In this document: one piece after another, positions 17,752 to 25,621 of the stretch
How positions within the stretch are numbered: position 1 is the first letter of the stretch
How the letters are laid out: each line of letters begins with the position of its first letter
Source of the DNA: DAHVFK01 sp035310985
Lineage (GTDB): Bacteria > Pseudomonadota > Gammaproteobacteria > Burkholderiales > SG8-39
Assembly: GCA_035310985.1 (NCBI GenBank)
Contig: DATGDH010000027.1
Coordinates: 43,192-107,191 of the forward strand
Direction: 5' to 3'
DNA length: 64,000 nt
The notes under the pieces: model-generated
Seen by the model: the letters and a program-made list of their open reading frames with translations, nothing else
What the model was told of the DNA's origin: nothing
The model's database searches: none
Translations under genes and position numbers: made by a program

Positions 17752-18509
17752 AGACCTGGCGCTGGATCGACACGGGCGTGCTGCCTCCGGCGCAGAACCT
17801 GGCGCTGAACCGCGCGCTGCTCGAAGCGCGCCAGGCGGGCGAAGCGCCGAGCACGCTGCGCTTCCTGCGCTTCACGCCCTCGGCGCTCGTCGGCCGGCAC
17901 GGCGATCCGGCGAAGGAGCTCGACCTCGCCTACTGCCGGGCCGAAGGCATCGCGGTGCAGCGGCGCATCACCGGCGGCGGCGCGATCTACATGGACCCGA
18001 ACGTGCTCGGCTGGGAGCTGTACCTCGACAAGACCGAGGCGGCCAGCGCGGAGATGGCGGCGATATCGCGCCGCATCTGCGAGGCGGCGGCGCGCGCGAT
18101 CGCTGCGCTCGGCGCGCCGGCGGAGTTCCGCGCGCCGACCGACATCGTGGTCGGCGGCCGCAAGATCTCCGGCACCGGCGGCGCGCTCGACGGCAGCGCG
18201 CTCGTGTACCAGGGCACGCTGCTGCTCGACTTCGACGTGGCCCGCATGCTGCGCGCACTCGGGGTGGCCGACGAGAAGATCCACGCCGGCGCGCGCGCGG
18301 CGACGGTCAACCTGAAGGAGCTCGTCGCGCCGCTGCCTTCGGCGGCGGCGCTGCGCGGCGCGTTCATCGGCGCCTTCGCGCGCGAGTTCGGCGTCGCGAT
18401 CGAGATGGGCGAGCTGAACGCCGCCGAGCGGGCGCGCCTCGCCGCGGCGCTCGCCGAGATGGACACCCCGGAATGGGTCGGAGCATGCGAGCCTGCGACC
18501 TCCTCGTGA
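17748..18509 (+). CDS. lplA: Lipoate-protein ligase of the sHdr/LbpA system (sLpl)
   Basis: LplA-fold ligase of 253 residues that attaches octanoate or lipoate to the LbpA lysine. Seen are the nucleotide/lipoyl loop RRITGGG (from R72) and the conserved lysine K139 in VGGRKISGTG. The GTG start overlaps the lipS1 stop; open frame further upstream belongs to the lipS1 region. Its tail overlaps the start of the next gene. The sHdr-type ligases are known to modify LbpA specifically; that preference is assumed here. Confidence 0.87.
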   Translation: MKTWRWIDTGVLPPAQNLALNRALLEARQAGEAPSTLRFLRFTPSALVGRHGDPAKELDLAYCRAEGIAVQRRITGGGAIYMDPNVLGWELYLDKTEAASAEMAAISRRICEAAARAIAALGAPAEFRAPTDIVVGGRKISGTGGALDGSALVYQGTLLLDFDVARMLRALGVADEKIHAGARAATVNLKELVAPLPSAAALRGAFIGAFAREFGVAIEMGELNAAERARLAAALAEMDTPEWVGACEPATSS

Positions 18510-19540
18510 TCGGCCTCGGGCCGGCGGGCGCGAGCGCCGCGGCGGTCGCCGCGCGCGCCGGGCTCGCGGTGATCGCGATCGAGAAGAAGAAGGTGGTCGG
18601 CATCCCGGTGCAGTGCGCCGAGTTCATCCCGCTGCCGATGTCGGGCTATGCGCGCGCCGAGGTGCGCGCGCAGCCGATCGCCGGCATGTCTACCACGCTG
18701 CCCTCGGGCACGCGCGCCGCGCGCGCATTCGGCGGGCTGATGATCCGGCGCGAGCGCTTCGACCAGGCGCTGGCGAAGAACGCCGGCGATTGCGGCGCGC
18801 TCCTGTGGACCGACACCGCGCTGCGCGCGCTGGACGACCGGGCGGGCGTGGCTCGGGTGAGCACCGCCTCCGGGCTGCGCGAGATCCGCTACCGCATGCT
18901 GGTGGCCGCCGACGGGCCGCTTTCGCCCGTCGCCGCCTGCCTGGGGCTGCCGCGCCTGCCGATCGTGACCACGCGCCAGTACACCGTGCCGCTCGCGCGG
19001 CCGCAGAACGACACCGACATCTGGCTCTCGGCCCGCTATCCGGGCGGCTACGCCTGGCTGTTTCCCAAGGGTAGCGTCGCCAACCTGGGCCTCGGCCTCG
19101 ACCCGGCGCTCGAGAACGACATGAAGGAGCCGCTCGACGCGCTGCACGAATCGCTCGTGCGCGAGGGGCGCGTCGGAGAGGAAGTGCTGCTGCGGACCGG
19201 CGGGCCGATTCCAGTCGGCGGGTTGCGCGAGCGTCTGGTCGAGGGCCGCGCGCTGTTCGCCGGCGACGCGGCGGGCTTCACGCACCCCATCACGGGGGCC
19301 GGCATCGCGCCCGCGGTTGTCTCGGGCGAGCGCGCCGGCGCAGCCGTCGCGCGCGCTCTCTCGGGCGATACGCACGCGCTCGCCGCGTACGAGGAAGAGA
19401 TGCGCGAGGAATTCGGCCCTGCACTCGAGCGCGCGCTCGCGGCGCGCCGCCGCATGGCCGGCATTTGGAACACCCCAGCGGCCGAGGAGGATGCCGAGCA
19501 TCGCCGCGGCTGGATCGCTTTTCCGGAGTACTTCTCATGA
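18485..19540 (+). CDS. lipT: FAD-dependent oxidoreductase, geranylgeranyl-reductase-like (LipT-like)
   Basis: Flavoprotein of 351 residues with an N-terminal dinucleotide fold (GLGPAGASAA, then IEKKK), a VQCAEF motif as in geranylgeranyl reductases, and the FAD motif GDAAGFTHPITGAG near residue 260. Its place between ligase and lipS2 matches the oxidoreductase called LipT in novel lipoate clusters; it might supply electrons to the radical SAM pair. The symbol is tentative. Start could be ATG 18485 or ATG 18473, both inside the end of the ligase gene. It overlaps lipS2 by four bases. Confidence 0.75.
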   Translation: MRACDLLVIGLGPAGASAAAVAARAGLAVIAIEKKKVVGIPVQCAEFIPLPMSGYARAEVRAQPIAGMSTTLPSGTRAARAFGGLMIRRERFDQALAKNAGDCGALLWTDTALRALDDRAGVARVSTASGLREIRYRMLVAADGPLSPVAACLGLPRLPIVTTRQYTVPLARPQNDTDIWLSARYPGGYAWLFPKGSVANLGLGLDPALENDMKEPLDALHESLVREGRVGEEVLLRTGGPIPVGGLRERLVEGRALFAGDAAGFTHPITGAGIAPAVVSGERAGAAVARALSGDTHALAAYEEEMREEFGPALERALAARRRMAGIWNTPAAEEDAEHRRGWIAFPEYFS

Positions 19541-20655
19541 GCGCCGTGCAACCGCTGCAGTTCTACCGCCCCAACTACCACGTCAAGACCCCGGAGATGC
19601 GCTCGCCCGAGTACGTGCAGATGAGCACGGCGGCGGCGATCACGCTCGGGCTCGTCGCGGGCAAGATGCACCGCACCTCGTGCACGCACTGCCTGAACCT
19701 GCTGGTCACCTATCCCGAGGGCTGCCGCGCCAACTGCGCCTACTGCGGGCTGGCGCGCCACCGCGAGGAGGCGCGCGACTACGCCGACCGCAACTTCATC
19801 CGCGTCGACTGGCCGACCGCGCGCTACGACGAGGTGATCGAGCGCGTCAAGGCCGGCTCGGACAAGGGGCGCTTCGAGCGCATGTGCATCTCGATGATCA
19901 CGCACCCGAACTCCAACGAAGACACTTTCGTGCTGCTGGAGCGCTGGGTGCGCGAGGTGCCTTCGGTTCCTGTTTCGATTCTCTCGAACCCCACCACCCT
20001 GGAGAAAGACGACCTGATCCGGTTGCGTGATCTCGGCGCCGACATCTTTACGGTGGCGCTGGACGCGGTGACGCCCGAGATCTTCGACCGCACGCGCGGC
20101 CGCGGCGTCGATAGCCCGCACACCTACGAGCGCTACTGGCGCACGATCGAATGGGCCGCCGAGGTGTTCGGCCCGGAGAAGTTCGGCGCGCATCTCATCT
20201 GCGGCATGGGCGAGACCGAGCAGGAGATCCTGCGCGTGGCGCAGAGGATCCGCGACCTGGGCGGCCACAACCACATGTTCGCGTTCTTCCCGGAGCGCGG
20301 CTCGCTCATGGAGGACTGGCCGGCGGTAGACCGTGGCCAGTGGCGCCGCGTGCAGCTGGCGCGGTTCCTGATCGACTACCGCGGCAAGCGCGTCGAGGAC
20401 ATGCGCTTCGACGGGGCAGGGCGCGTGTTGGATTTCGGGGTCGCGCAAGAGGTCCTGGAAGCGGAAATCGCGTCCGGGACCCCATTCCGCACCTCCGGTT
20501 GCCCGGGAAAGGACGACGAAGTCTCGGCCTGCAACCGCCCGTACGGGGATTCCAGCCCGACCGACATCCTGTCGTTCCCGTTCGCGCCCGCCCGGCGCGA
20601 CCTCGAGCGGATCGCGAAGCAGATGGAGGGCCGGCCGGTCAAAGCGGGCAGGTAG
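19537..20655 (+). CDS. lipS2: Radical SAM lipoyl synthase LipS2
   Basis: Radical SAM protein of 372 residues with the cluster motif at C63, C67 and C70 (CRANCAYC). Extra Cys pairs (SCTHC just before it, and SGCPGKDD...ACNRPYGD near the C-terminus) could bind a second cluster used as sulfur donor, as in other lipoyl synthases. It is the partner of LipS1. Its ATG overlaps the flavoprotein stop codon. It ends the tightly packed part of the operon. Confidence 0.86.
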   Translation: MSAVQPLQFYRPNYHVKTPEMRSPEYVQMSTAAAITLGLVAGKMHRTSCTHCLNLLVTYPEGCRANCAYCGLARHREEARDYADRNFIRVDWPTARYDEVIERVKAGSDKGRFERMCISMITHPNSNEDTFVLLERWVREVPSVPVSILSNPTTLEKDDLIRLRDLGADIFTVALDAVTPEIFDRTRGRGVDSPHTYERYWRTIEWAAEVFGPEKFGAHLICGMGETEQEILRVAQRIRDLGGHNHMFAFFPERGSLMEDWPAVDRGQWRRVQLARFLIDYRGKRVEDMRFDGAGRVLDFGVAQEVLEAEIASGTPFRTSGCPGKDDEVSACNRPYGDSSPTDILSFPFAPARRDLERIAKQMEGRPVKAGR

Positions 20656-20668
20656 GCCTGGGTTGAGG

Positions 20669-20684
20669 CTTATCCGAGGATAAG
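20669..20684 (+). promoter_or_regulatory. Palindrome upstream of the dsrE2-like gene
   Basis: CTTATCCGAGGATAAG is a perfect inverted repeat (7-bp arms, 2-base centre) 13 bases after lipS2. It has no T tract, so it is more likely an operator or RNA stem than a terminator. A second short palindrome, ATTCGAAT, lies at 20732-20739. Confidence 0.4.
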
Positions 20685-20755
20685 AAAGGCTGACTGGAAG
20701 GCCGGCAATTTCTGGCAGACTATTTCGTTAAATTCGAATATTTGGAGGAGCGACC

Positions 20756-21373
20756 ATGGAAGCCTCGCCGAATACCGCACTCATCGACGACCTGATCAAG
20801 CGCCGCGTCGAGGAGCTGCTGCCGCAGAAGCTCGAGGAAGCGCTCGCCAAGCGCGAGGAAGCGCGCACGCCGTCGATGACCATCATCGCCACCAAGGGCA
20901 CGCTCGACTGGGCCTACCCGCCGTTCATCCTGTCCTCCACCGCGGCGGCGCTTGGCTGGAAGGTAGACATCTTCTTCACCTTCTACGGCCTGCAGCTGCT
21001 GCGCAAGGACATCTCCGACCTGAAGATCTCGCCACTCGGCAATCCGGGAATGCCGATGAAGATGCCCTTCGGGCCGGCGTGGTTCAAGCACATCAACTGG
21101 AACATCCCGAACCTCGTGCAGGCCGCGATTCCCGGCTTCGAGTCGGTCGCCACCACGCTCATGAAGCAGACGATCAAGAACAACGGCGTCGCCGACATCA
21201 CGGAGCTGCGCGGCTTGTGCCTGGAAGCCGGCGTCAACATGATCGGCTGCCAGATGACCGTCGACCTGTTCGGCTTCAAGCACGAAGACTTCATTCCGGA
21301 AGTGAAAGAGTACTGCGGCGCGGCGACCTTCCTGCCGATGGCGAAGGACGCCGACGTCAGTTTGTTCATGTAG
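20756..21373 (+). CDS. dsrE2: DsrE2-like sulfur metabolism protein
   Basis: A 205-residue protein of the DsrE/DsrF/DrsH-like superfamily. After a charged coiled-coil-like start come the fold's strands (MTIIATKGTLD, VDIFFTFYGLQLL) and a long Pro/Met-rich insertion typical of DsrE2. Cys residues in RGLCLEAG, MIGCQMT and EYCGAA may carry sulfur. DsrE2 proteins are associated with TusA and are often membrane-linked. A GGAGGAG site lies close before the ATG. It is 100 bases after lipS2, so it may have its own promoter. Confidence 0.83.
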   Translation: MEASPNTALIDDLIKRRVEELLPQKLEEALAKREEARTPSMTIIATKGTLDWAYPPFILSSTAAALGWKVDIFFTFYGLQLLRKDISDLKISPLGNPGMPMKMPFGPAWFKHINWNIPNLVQAAIPGFESVATTLMKQTIKNNGVADITELRGLCLEAGVNMIGCQMTVDLFGFKHEDFIPEVKEYCGAATFLPMAKDADVSLFM

Positions 21374-21411
21374 CAAGCACGTCCATTACTACTACAAGAG
21401 GGGGAATGCAG

Positions 21412-22737
21412 ATGAAGAAGCTCGCGCTCGCGGCGCTCGTCGCTGCGGCGTTCGCTCCGGGGTTTGCCTCGGCGACGGACGGATATTTCTCGCACGGCTA
21501 CGGCATGAAGGCGAAGGGCATGGGCGGCGCGGCCACCGCCATGACCGACGACGCCTTCGGCGGCGCCAACAACCCGGCGACGATGGCGTTCGTCGGCGAC
21601 CGGCTCGATGTCGGCATCGACTGGTTCCGCCCGCAGCGCTCGGCGAGCCGCGAGGGGAGCACGGGACTGGGCTTCGGTAGCCTGGACGGTTCGGCGGACG
21701 GCAACGAAACGTCGAACTTCCTCATCCCGGAGTTTGGCTACAACAAGATGCTGAACCCGAACCTTGCGCTCGGCGTGACGGTGTATGGCAACGGCGGCAT
21801 GAACACCGACTATCCAGGCGGCGTAATTCCTGCGGGACGTTGCGGCCCCAATTCCGCGAACCTGTTGTGCGGGAACGGGAACCTGGGTGTCGATCTGTCG
21901 CAGCTGATCATCGCGCCGACAGCGGCCTACAAGGTCGCCCCGCAGCATTCGCTCGGCATCTCGCCGCTGATCGGCTATCAGCGCTTCAAGGCCTACGGCC
22001 TGCAGGCGTTCTCGGCGATCTCGTCCGATCCGAACAATTTGTCGAACAACGGCTACGCCGATTCCTGGGGCTATGGCGTGCGCATCGGCTACTACGGCCA
22101 GCTGAGCCAGACGGTGTCGGTCGGTGCGGCCTACGCGAGCAAGATGAGCATGGGCAAGTTCGACAAGTACAAGGGCCTGTTCGCCGACCAGGGCGGCTTC
22201 GACATTCCCGAGAACTACAGCCTCGGCATCGCCTTCAAGCCGGCCTCGCAGTGGACCTTCGCGGCCGATTACGAGCGCATCAACTACAGCGGCGTGAACT
22301 CGGTCGGCAATCCGAGTAACGTGCTTGGCTGCGCACCGACCTTCCCCGCCGGCCCGGGCGTCGGCTCGGCGTGCCTGGGTGCGAGCGGTTCGAGCATCGG
22401 ATTCGGCTGGAAGGACATAAACGTGTACAAGCTCGGCGTCGAGTACCGGATGAACCAGCAATGGCTGCTGCGCGCGGGCTACAACCACTCCGACAATCCG
22501 ATCCAGGCGCGCGACGTGACCTTCAATATCCTGGCGCCCGGCGTGGTGCAGGACCACATGACGCTCGGCTTCACCTACACGCTGGCGGACCGCTCCGAGA
22601 TCACGATGGCCTACATGCACGCCTTCGAGAAGTCGGTTTCAGGGCCGGCGAACAATCCTTACTTCCCGGTCGGCGGCACCGAGACGATCAAGATGTACGA
22701 GGACTCGCTCGGCATCGCCTGGGGCAAGAACTTCTGA
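21412..22737 (+). CDS. FadL/OmpP1-family outer membrane protein
   Basis: Outer-membrane beta-barrel of 441 residues. A signal peptide (MKKLALAALVAAAF, cleavage after FASA) is followed by the family hatch region (GMKAKGMGGAATAM, then NNPATMA) and a barrel of alternating strands. FadL relatives let hydrophobic molecules cross the outer membrane. As the last gene of the sulfur run it may admit sulfur compounds or their hydrophobic forms, which is inference. Start 21412 is chosen over ATG 21406 because GAGGGGG lies at the right distance. Confidence 0.88.
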   Translation: MKKLALAALVAAAFAPGFASATDGYFSHGYGMKAKGMGGAATAMTDDAFGGANNPATMAFVGDRLDVGIDWFRPQRSASREGSTGLGFGSLDGSADGNETSNFLIPEFGYNKMLNPNLALGVTVYGNGGMNTDYPGGVIPAGRCGPNSANLLCGNGNLGVDLSQLIIAPTAAYKVAPQHSLGISPLIGYQRFKAYGLQAFSAISSDPNNLSNNGYADSWGYGVRIGYYGQLSQTVSVGAAYASKMSMGKFDKYKGLFADQGGFDIPENYSLGIAFKPASQWTFAADYERINYSGVNSVGNPSNVLGCAPTFPAGPGVGSACLGASGSSIGFGWKDINVYKLGVEYRMNQQWLLRAGYNHSDNPIQARDVTFNILAPGVVQDHMTLGFTYTLADRSEITMAYMHAFEKSVSGPANNPYFPVGGTETIKMYEDSLGIAWGKNF

Positions 22738-22767
22738 CCGGGCCCGTTCTCGGGTAGACGCGGGGCG

Positions 22768-22792
22768 CGTGCTGCGAAATAATCGCAGCACG
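22768..22792 (+). other. Strong hairpin touching the next start codon
   Basis: CGTGCTGCGA and TCGCAGCACG pair perfectly (10 bp) around a five-base AATAA loop. The stem ends at 22792 and the ATG of the next gene is at 22793. There is no T tract. It could end or protect the outer-membrane protein message, or control translation of the next gene. Confidence 0.65.
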
Positions 22793-23188
22793 ATGAACCC
22801 CGCGGGCAACATTCCGGTCACCGATGTCGGCGCGCTGAAGAACGAGCTGCGCAAGTACAAGCACGGCAAGAAGCTCGACATCAGCCAGTTCAACCAGGCC
22901 GCGCGCCTCGCCTGGCTCGGGCGCATCGTGCTGTCGCCGCTCGATCCCGAGGACCCGGAATGCCGCGCCTGGCTGCTGCACCTCGAGCGCCCCGAGGGCC
23001 TCGCGGGCGAGATCCTGCAGTTCGACCCCGAGCTGCTCGGGCGCATCCACGTGCTCGACGGCGAGCAGGGCGAGCGCCTCGCCGAGATCCTGCGCGAAGG
23101 CTTCGACGCGCGTGCGCGGGAGATCGGCGCGCTCGCGCACAAGGATTTCTACCTGGAGAAGTTCTTCCGCTCGGGAGGCGCGCGCTGA
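22793..23188 (+). CDS. Unknown protein in operon with a second LplA-like gene
   Basis: A 131-residue soluble protein, not recognised. It has a charged N-terminal stretch (KNELRKYKHGKKLDI), helix-rich middle with one Cys, and an acidic LDGEQGERL region. No signal peptide or known cofactor motif. No ribosome site is visible before ATG 22793 because a hairpin fills that space; a GTG at 22769 inside the hairpin is an alternative start. Its stop overlaps the next start (TGATG), so it is translated together with the LplA-like protein and may work with it. Confidence 0.72.
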   Translation: MNPAGNIPVTDVGALKNELRKYKHGKKLDISQFNQAARLAWLGRIVLSPLDPEDPECRAWLLHLERPEGLAGEILQFDPELLGRIHVLDGEQGERLAEILREGFDARAREIGALAHKDFYLEKFFRSGGAR

Positions 23189-23967
23189 TGGGCGCGCAGG
23201 CTGCGCGCTGGATGCGCCTGGGGCTGGTCGAGCCGCTCGAGCTGCACGCGACCTATGCCGGGCTCGCGGCCGCACAAACGGCTGACGCGGGCCCGATCGT
23301 CGTGTGGGCGCAGGCGAAGACGCACCTGTGCCTGGGCCAAAGCCAGGGGCTCGCCGAGGTCGATCCGCGCGCGGAGCTGCCGATCGTGCGCCGCCCGCTC
23401 GGCGGCGGCCTCGTTTGGGTGGACGAGTCCCAGTACGTGTTCGTGGTGATTGCGCCGCGGCGCCTCGCGCCGGGTCGGCCGGCGCGCTGGTTCGCCTGGG
23501 CGCTCGCGCCCGCGGTCGCCACCTACCGCCAGTTCGCCCTGCCGGCGTACCTGAACGAGCAGGACCTGTGGCTGCACGGCCGCAAGATCGCCGGCAGCGG
23601 CGCTGCGAGCATCGGCGAGTGCGCGGTAATTGCCTCGAGCTTCCTCTTGCGCTTTCCCGCCGAGCGCTTCGCCGACAGCGTGGCGAGCCCGTCGCCGGAT
23701 TTTCGCGCCTGGCTGCGCCAGGGCCTGGCACTCGCGATGACCGAATGGGCCGACCACGGCGCGCTGCCGGCCGAGCGCGAGCTCGAGGAGGTGTTCCGCG
23801 CGCGCGTCGCCGCGCAGCACGGCTGGTGCTTCGAGAACTCCTGGCCGGACGAGGCGGAGCTGGCGGCGATCGCCGAGGCGCGCGCGGAGCTCGCCGAGCC
23901 GATCGAGCAGGGGCGCGCGCGCACGCAGGTGAAGCTGAACGCGCGCCGCGCGCTGTCGCGGGTCTAG
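23188..23967 (+). CDS. Second lipoate-protein ligase-like protein
   Basis: LplA/LipB/BPL-fold protein of 259 residues. It keeps the core loop RRPLGGG (R68, R69) and the conserved lysine K133 in LHGRKIAGSG, so ligase or transferase activity is plausible. It is clearly different in sequence from the sLpl at 17748. It may act on one of the two LbpA proteins, or as an octanoyl or lipoyl amidotransferase. The start overlaps the previous stop and the next gene begins three bases after its stop, making a three-gene operon. Confidence 0.8.
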   Translation: MGAQAARWMRLGLVEPLELHATYAGLAAAQTADAGPIVVWAQAKTHLCLGQSQGLAEVDPRAELPIVRRPLGGGLVWVDESQYVFVVIAPRRLAPGRPARWFAWALAPAVATYRQFALPAYLNEQDLWLHGRKIAGSGAASIGECAVIASSFLLRFPAERFADSVASPSPDFRAWLRQGLALAMTEWADHGALPAERELEEVFRARVAAQHGWCFENSWPDEAELAAIAEARAELAEPIEQGRARTQVKLNARRALSRV

Positions 23968-23970
23968 GCG

Positions 23971-24339
23971 GTGACGAGCGTCGCGACGCGCCTGGCGCGC
24001 AGGCTGGTGCTGCTCAGCGGCGACGAGGTGCTCGCCGGGCGCCTCGAGCAGGCGCTGCCCGAGTCCTGGCAGCTCAGCCGCGCGCGCGAGATCGGCGACG
24101 TGGGCGAGTTCCAGGACGTGCTGCTGCATCGCTTCGTGCTGGTCGACCTGGACGCTGCCGGCGCGCTCGAGGCGATCGCGCAGATCCGCGGCGAGATGAT
24201 GCTCAACGTGCCCATCTTCTGCTTCGGCGGCGACGCCGCTGCGCGCGACGCGGCGCGCCTCGCTCGCGCCGACCGCTTCTTCGGGCGCGACGAGATCGCC
24301 GCGCTGCTACCGAAGCTGTGCGAGCAGTTCGCTTGGTGA
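23971..24339 (+). CDS. Degenerate response-regulator receiver-like protein
   Basis: A stand-alone 122-residue protein with a receiver-like pattern: LVLLSGDE at strand 1, FVLVDLDAAG at strand 3 with D59 in the phosphoacceptor position, and VPIFCFGGD at strand 4. The usual switch Thr/Ser is not evident and the conserved Lys position reads GRDE. No output domain follows. GTG start at 23971. The similarity is judged by pattern only. It could be a phosphorylation-independent protein-binding module for the LplA-like enzyme upstream. Confidence 0.6.
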   Translation: MTSVATRLARRLVLLSGDEVLAGRLEQALPESWQLSRAREIGDVGEFQDVLLHRFVLVDLDAAGALEAIAQIRGEMMLNVPIFCFGGDAAARDAARLARADRFFGRDEIAALLPKLCEQFAW

Positions 24340-24346
24340 TGCGCCG

Positions 24347-25612
24347 CTACTGAGGCGGAGGCGGCCCGAGAATGCCGAGCCGCTGGTAGAGCGGCCGGAT
24401 CTCCCGGCGGATCGCCGGCATCTTCGAGGCGTAGAAGGCGGCGGCGAGCGCCGCGCACAGCCCGCCGAGCGCGAGCGTGAGCGGCGGTGCGAGGTAGTGC
24501 GAGACGGTGCCGGCGAGCAGCGCGCCAAGCGGGCTCGCGCCGAGGAAAGACATGATGTAGAGCGACGCAACGCGCGCGCGCAGCCGGTCCTCGACGATCG
24601 TCTGGAGCACGGTGTTGGTCGCTGCGGCGGTCAGCATGATGCCCATGCCGGTGAGGAACACGAGCGGCAGCGCGAGCCAGAGGGCGTGCGCGAAGGCAAA
24701 GCAGGCGAGCGACAGCCCGGCGAGCGCCGCCGAGAGCGGCAGCAGGCGCAGCAGCCCGCGCACCGACGGGCGCGAGGCGAGGTACACCATCCCGGAAACC
24801 GCCCCGAAGCCGCCCGCGCCGATCAGCATGCCGAGGGTCTCCGAGTTGCCGTGGAACACCTCCTTGGCGAACCACGGCATGAGCGACTGGTAAGGCTGGG
24901 TGCAGAAGCTCACCGCGGCGAGCAGCAGCAGCGCGCTGCGCGTCGGCAGGAAGCCGAAGGTGTAGCGAAAGCCCGCCAGCAGCTCGCGCGCCCAGGACTC
25001 CGCACCCGGCGCAGCGAGCGGCGGATGCGCGCGCATCGCGGCGAGCGCGCCGAGCATCGCGAGGTAGGACAGGCTGTTCAGGCCGAAGCCCCAGACGACG
25101 CCCGCCGAGGCGATCACCACGCCGCCGATCATGGGGCCGATGAAGCGCGCGCCGTTCATGAGCGCCGAGCTCATGGCAATCGCGTTCGGCAGGTCTTCGC
25201 GGCCGCCCACCAGCTCGACGAGGAAGGACTGGCGCGCGGGACTGTCGAAGGCGTTCACGATGCCGAGCACCAGATTGCCCGCCACCAGGTGCCAGGGCTG
25301 GACATGCCCGGTGGCGACCAGCGCGAACATGACGAGCGACTGCGCCAGCGCGATGCCCTGCGTCGCGTACAGCACGCGGCGCTTGACCAGGCGGTCGACC
25401 AGCACGCCGCCGAAGGGCGCCAGCACGAGGAACGGGATCTGCAGCGCGAAGCTCGCCAGCCCGAGCAGGAAGGCCGAGCCCGACAGGCGGTAGACGAGCC
25501 AGCTGGTGGCGATCAGCTGCAGCCAGGTGCCGATCTGCGAGGTGCCCTGGCCGAAGAAATAAAGCCGGTAGTCGCGGTGCCGGAACGCCCTCAGGCTGTT
25601 CGGCAGTTGCAT
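24347..25612 (-). CDS. MFS transporter (EntS-like family)
   Basis: Inner-membrane transporter of 421 residues with about 12 helices. The start (LRAFRHRDYRLYFFGQGTS, then IGTWLQ) and the loop GVLVDRLVKRRVL are typical of the MFS_3/enterobactin-exporter group of drug or siderophore efflux proteins. No substrate can be named. It is the last gene of the pepA-holC-valS run, nine bases after valS, and ends 7 bases from the convergent receiver-like gene. Confidence 0.87.
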   Translation of the reverse strand: MQLPNSLRAFRHRDYRLYFFGQGTSQIGTWLQLIATSWLVYRLSGSAFLLGLASFALQIPFLVLAPFGGVLVDRLVKRRVLYATQGIALAQSLVMFALVATGHVQPWHLVAGNLVLGIVNAFDSPARQSFLVELVGGREDLPNAIAMSSALMNGARFIGPMIGGVVIASAGVVWGFGLNSLSYLAMLGALAAMRAHPPLAAPGAESWARELLAGFRYTFGFLPTRSALLLLAAVSFCTQPYQSLMPWFAKEVFHGNSETLGMLIGAGGFGAVSGMVYLASRPSVRGLLRLLPLSAALAGLSLACFAFAHALWLALPLVFLTGMGIMLTAAATNTVLQTIVEDRLRARVASLYIMSFLGASPLGALLAGTVSHYLAPPLTLALGGLCAALAAAFYASKMPAIRREIRPLYQRLGILGPPPPQ

Positions 25613-25621
25613 CGGACGCGC

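Noticed and set aside
20712..20728. Sigma54-like site CTGGCAGACTATTTCGT upstream of dsrE2
   Set aside because: The -24 GG element fits but the essential GC of the -12 element reads CG, so the match is not good enough.
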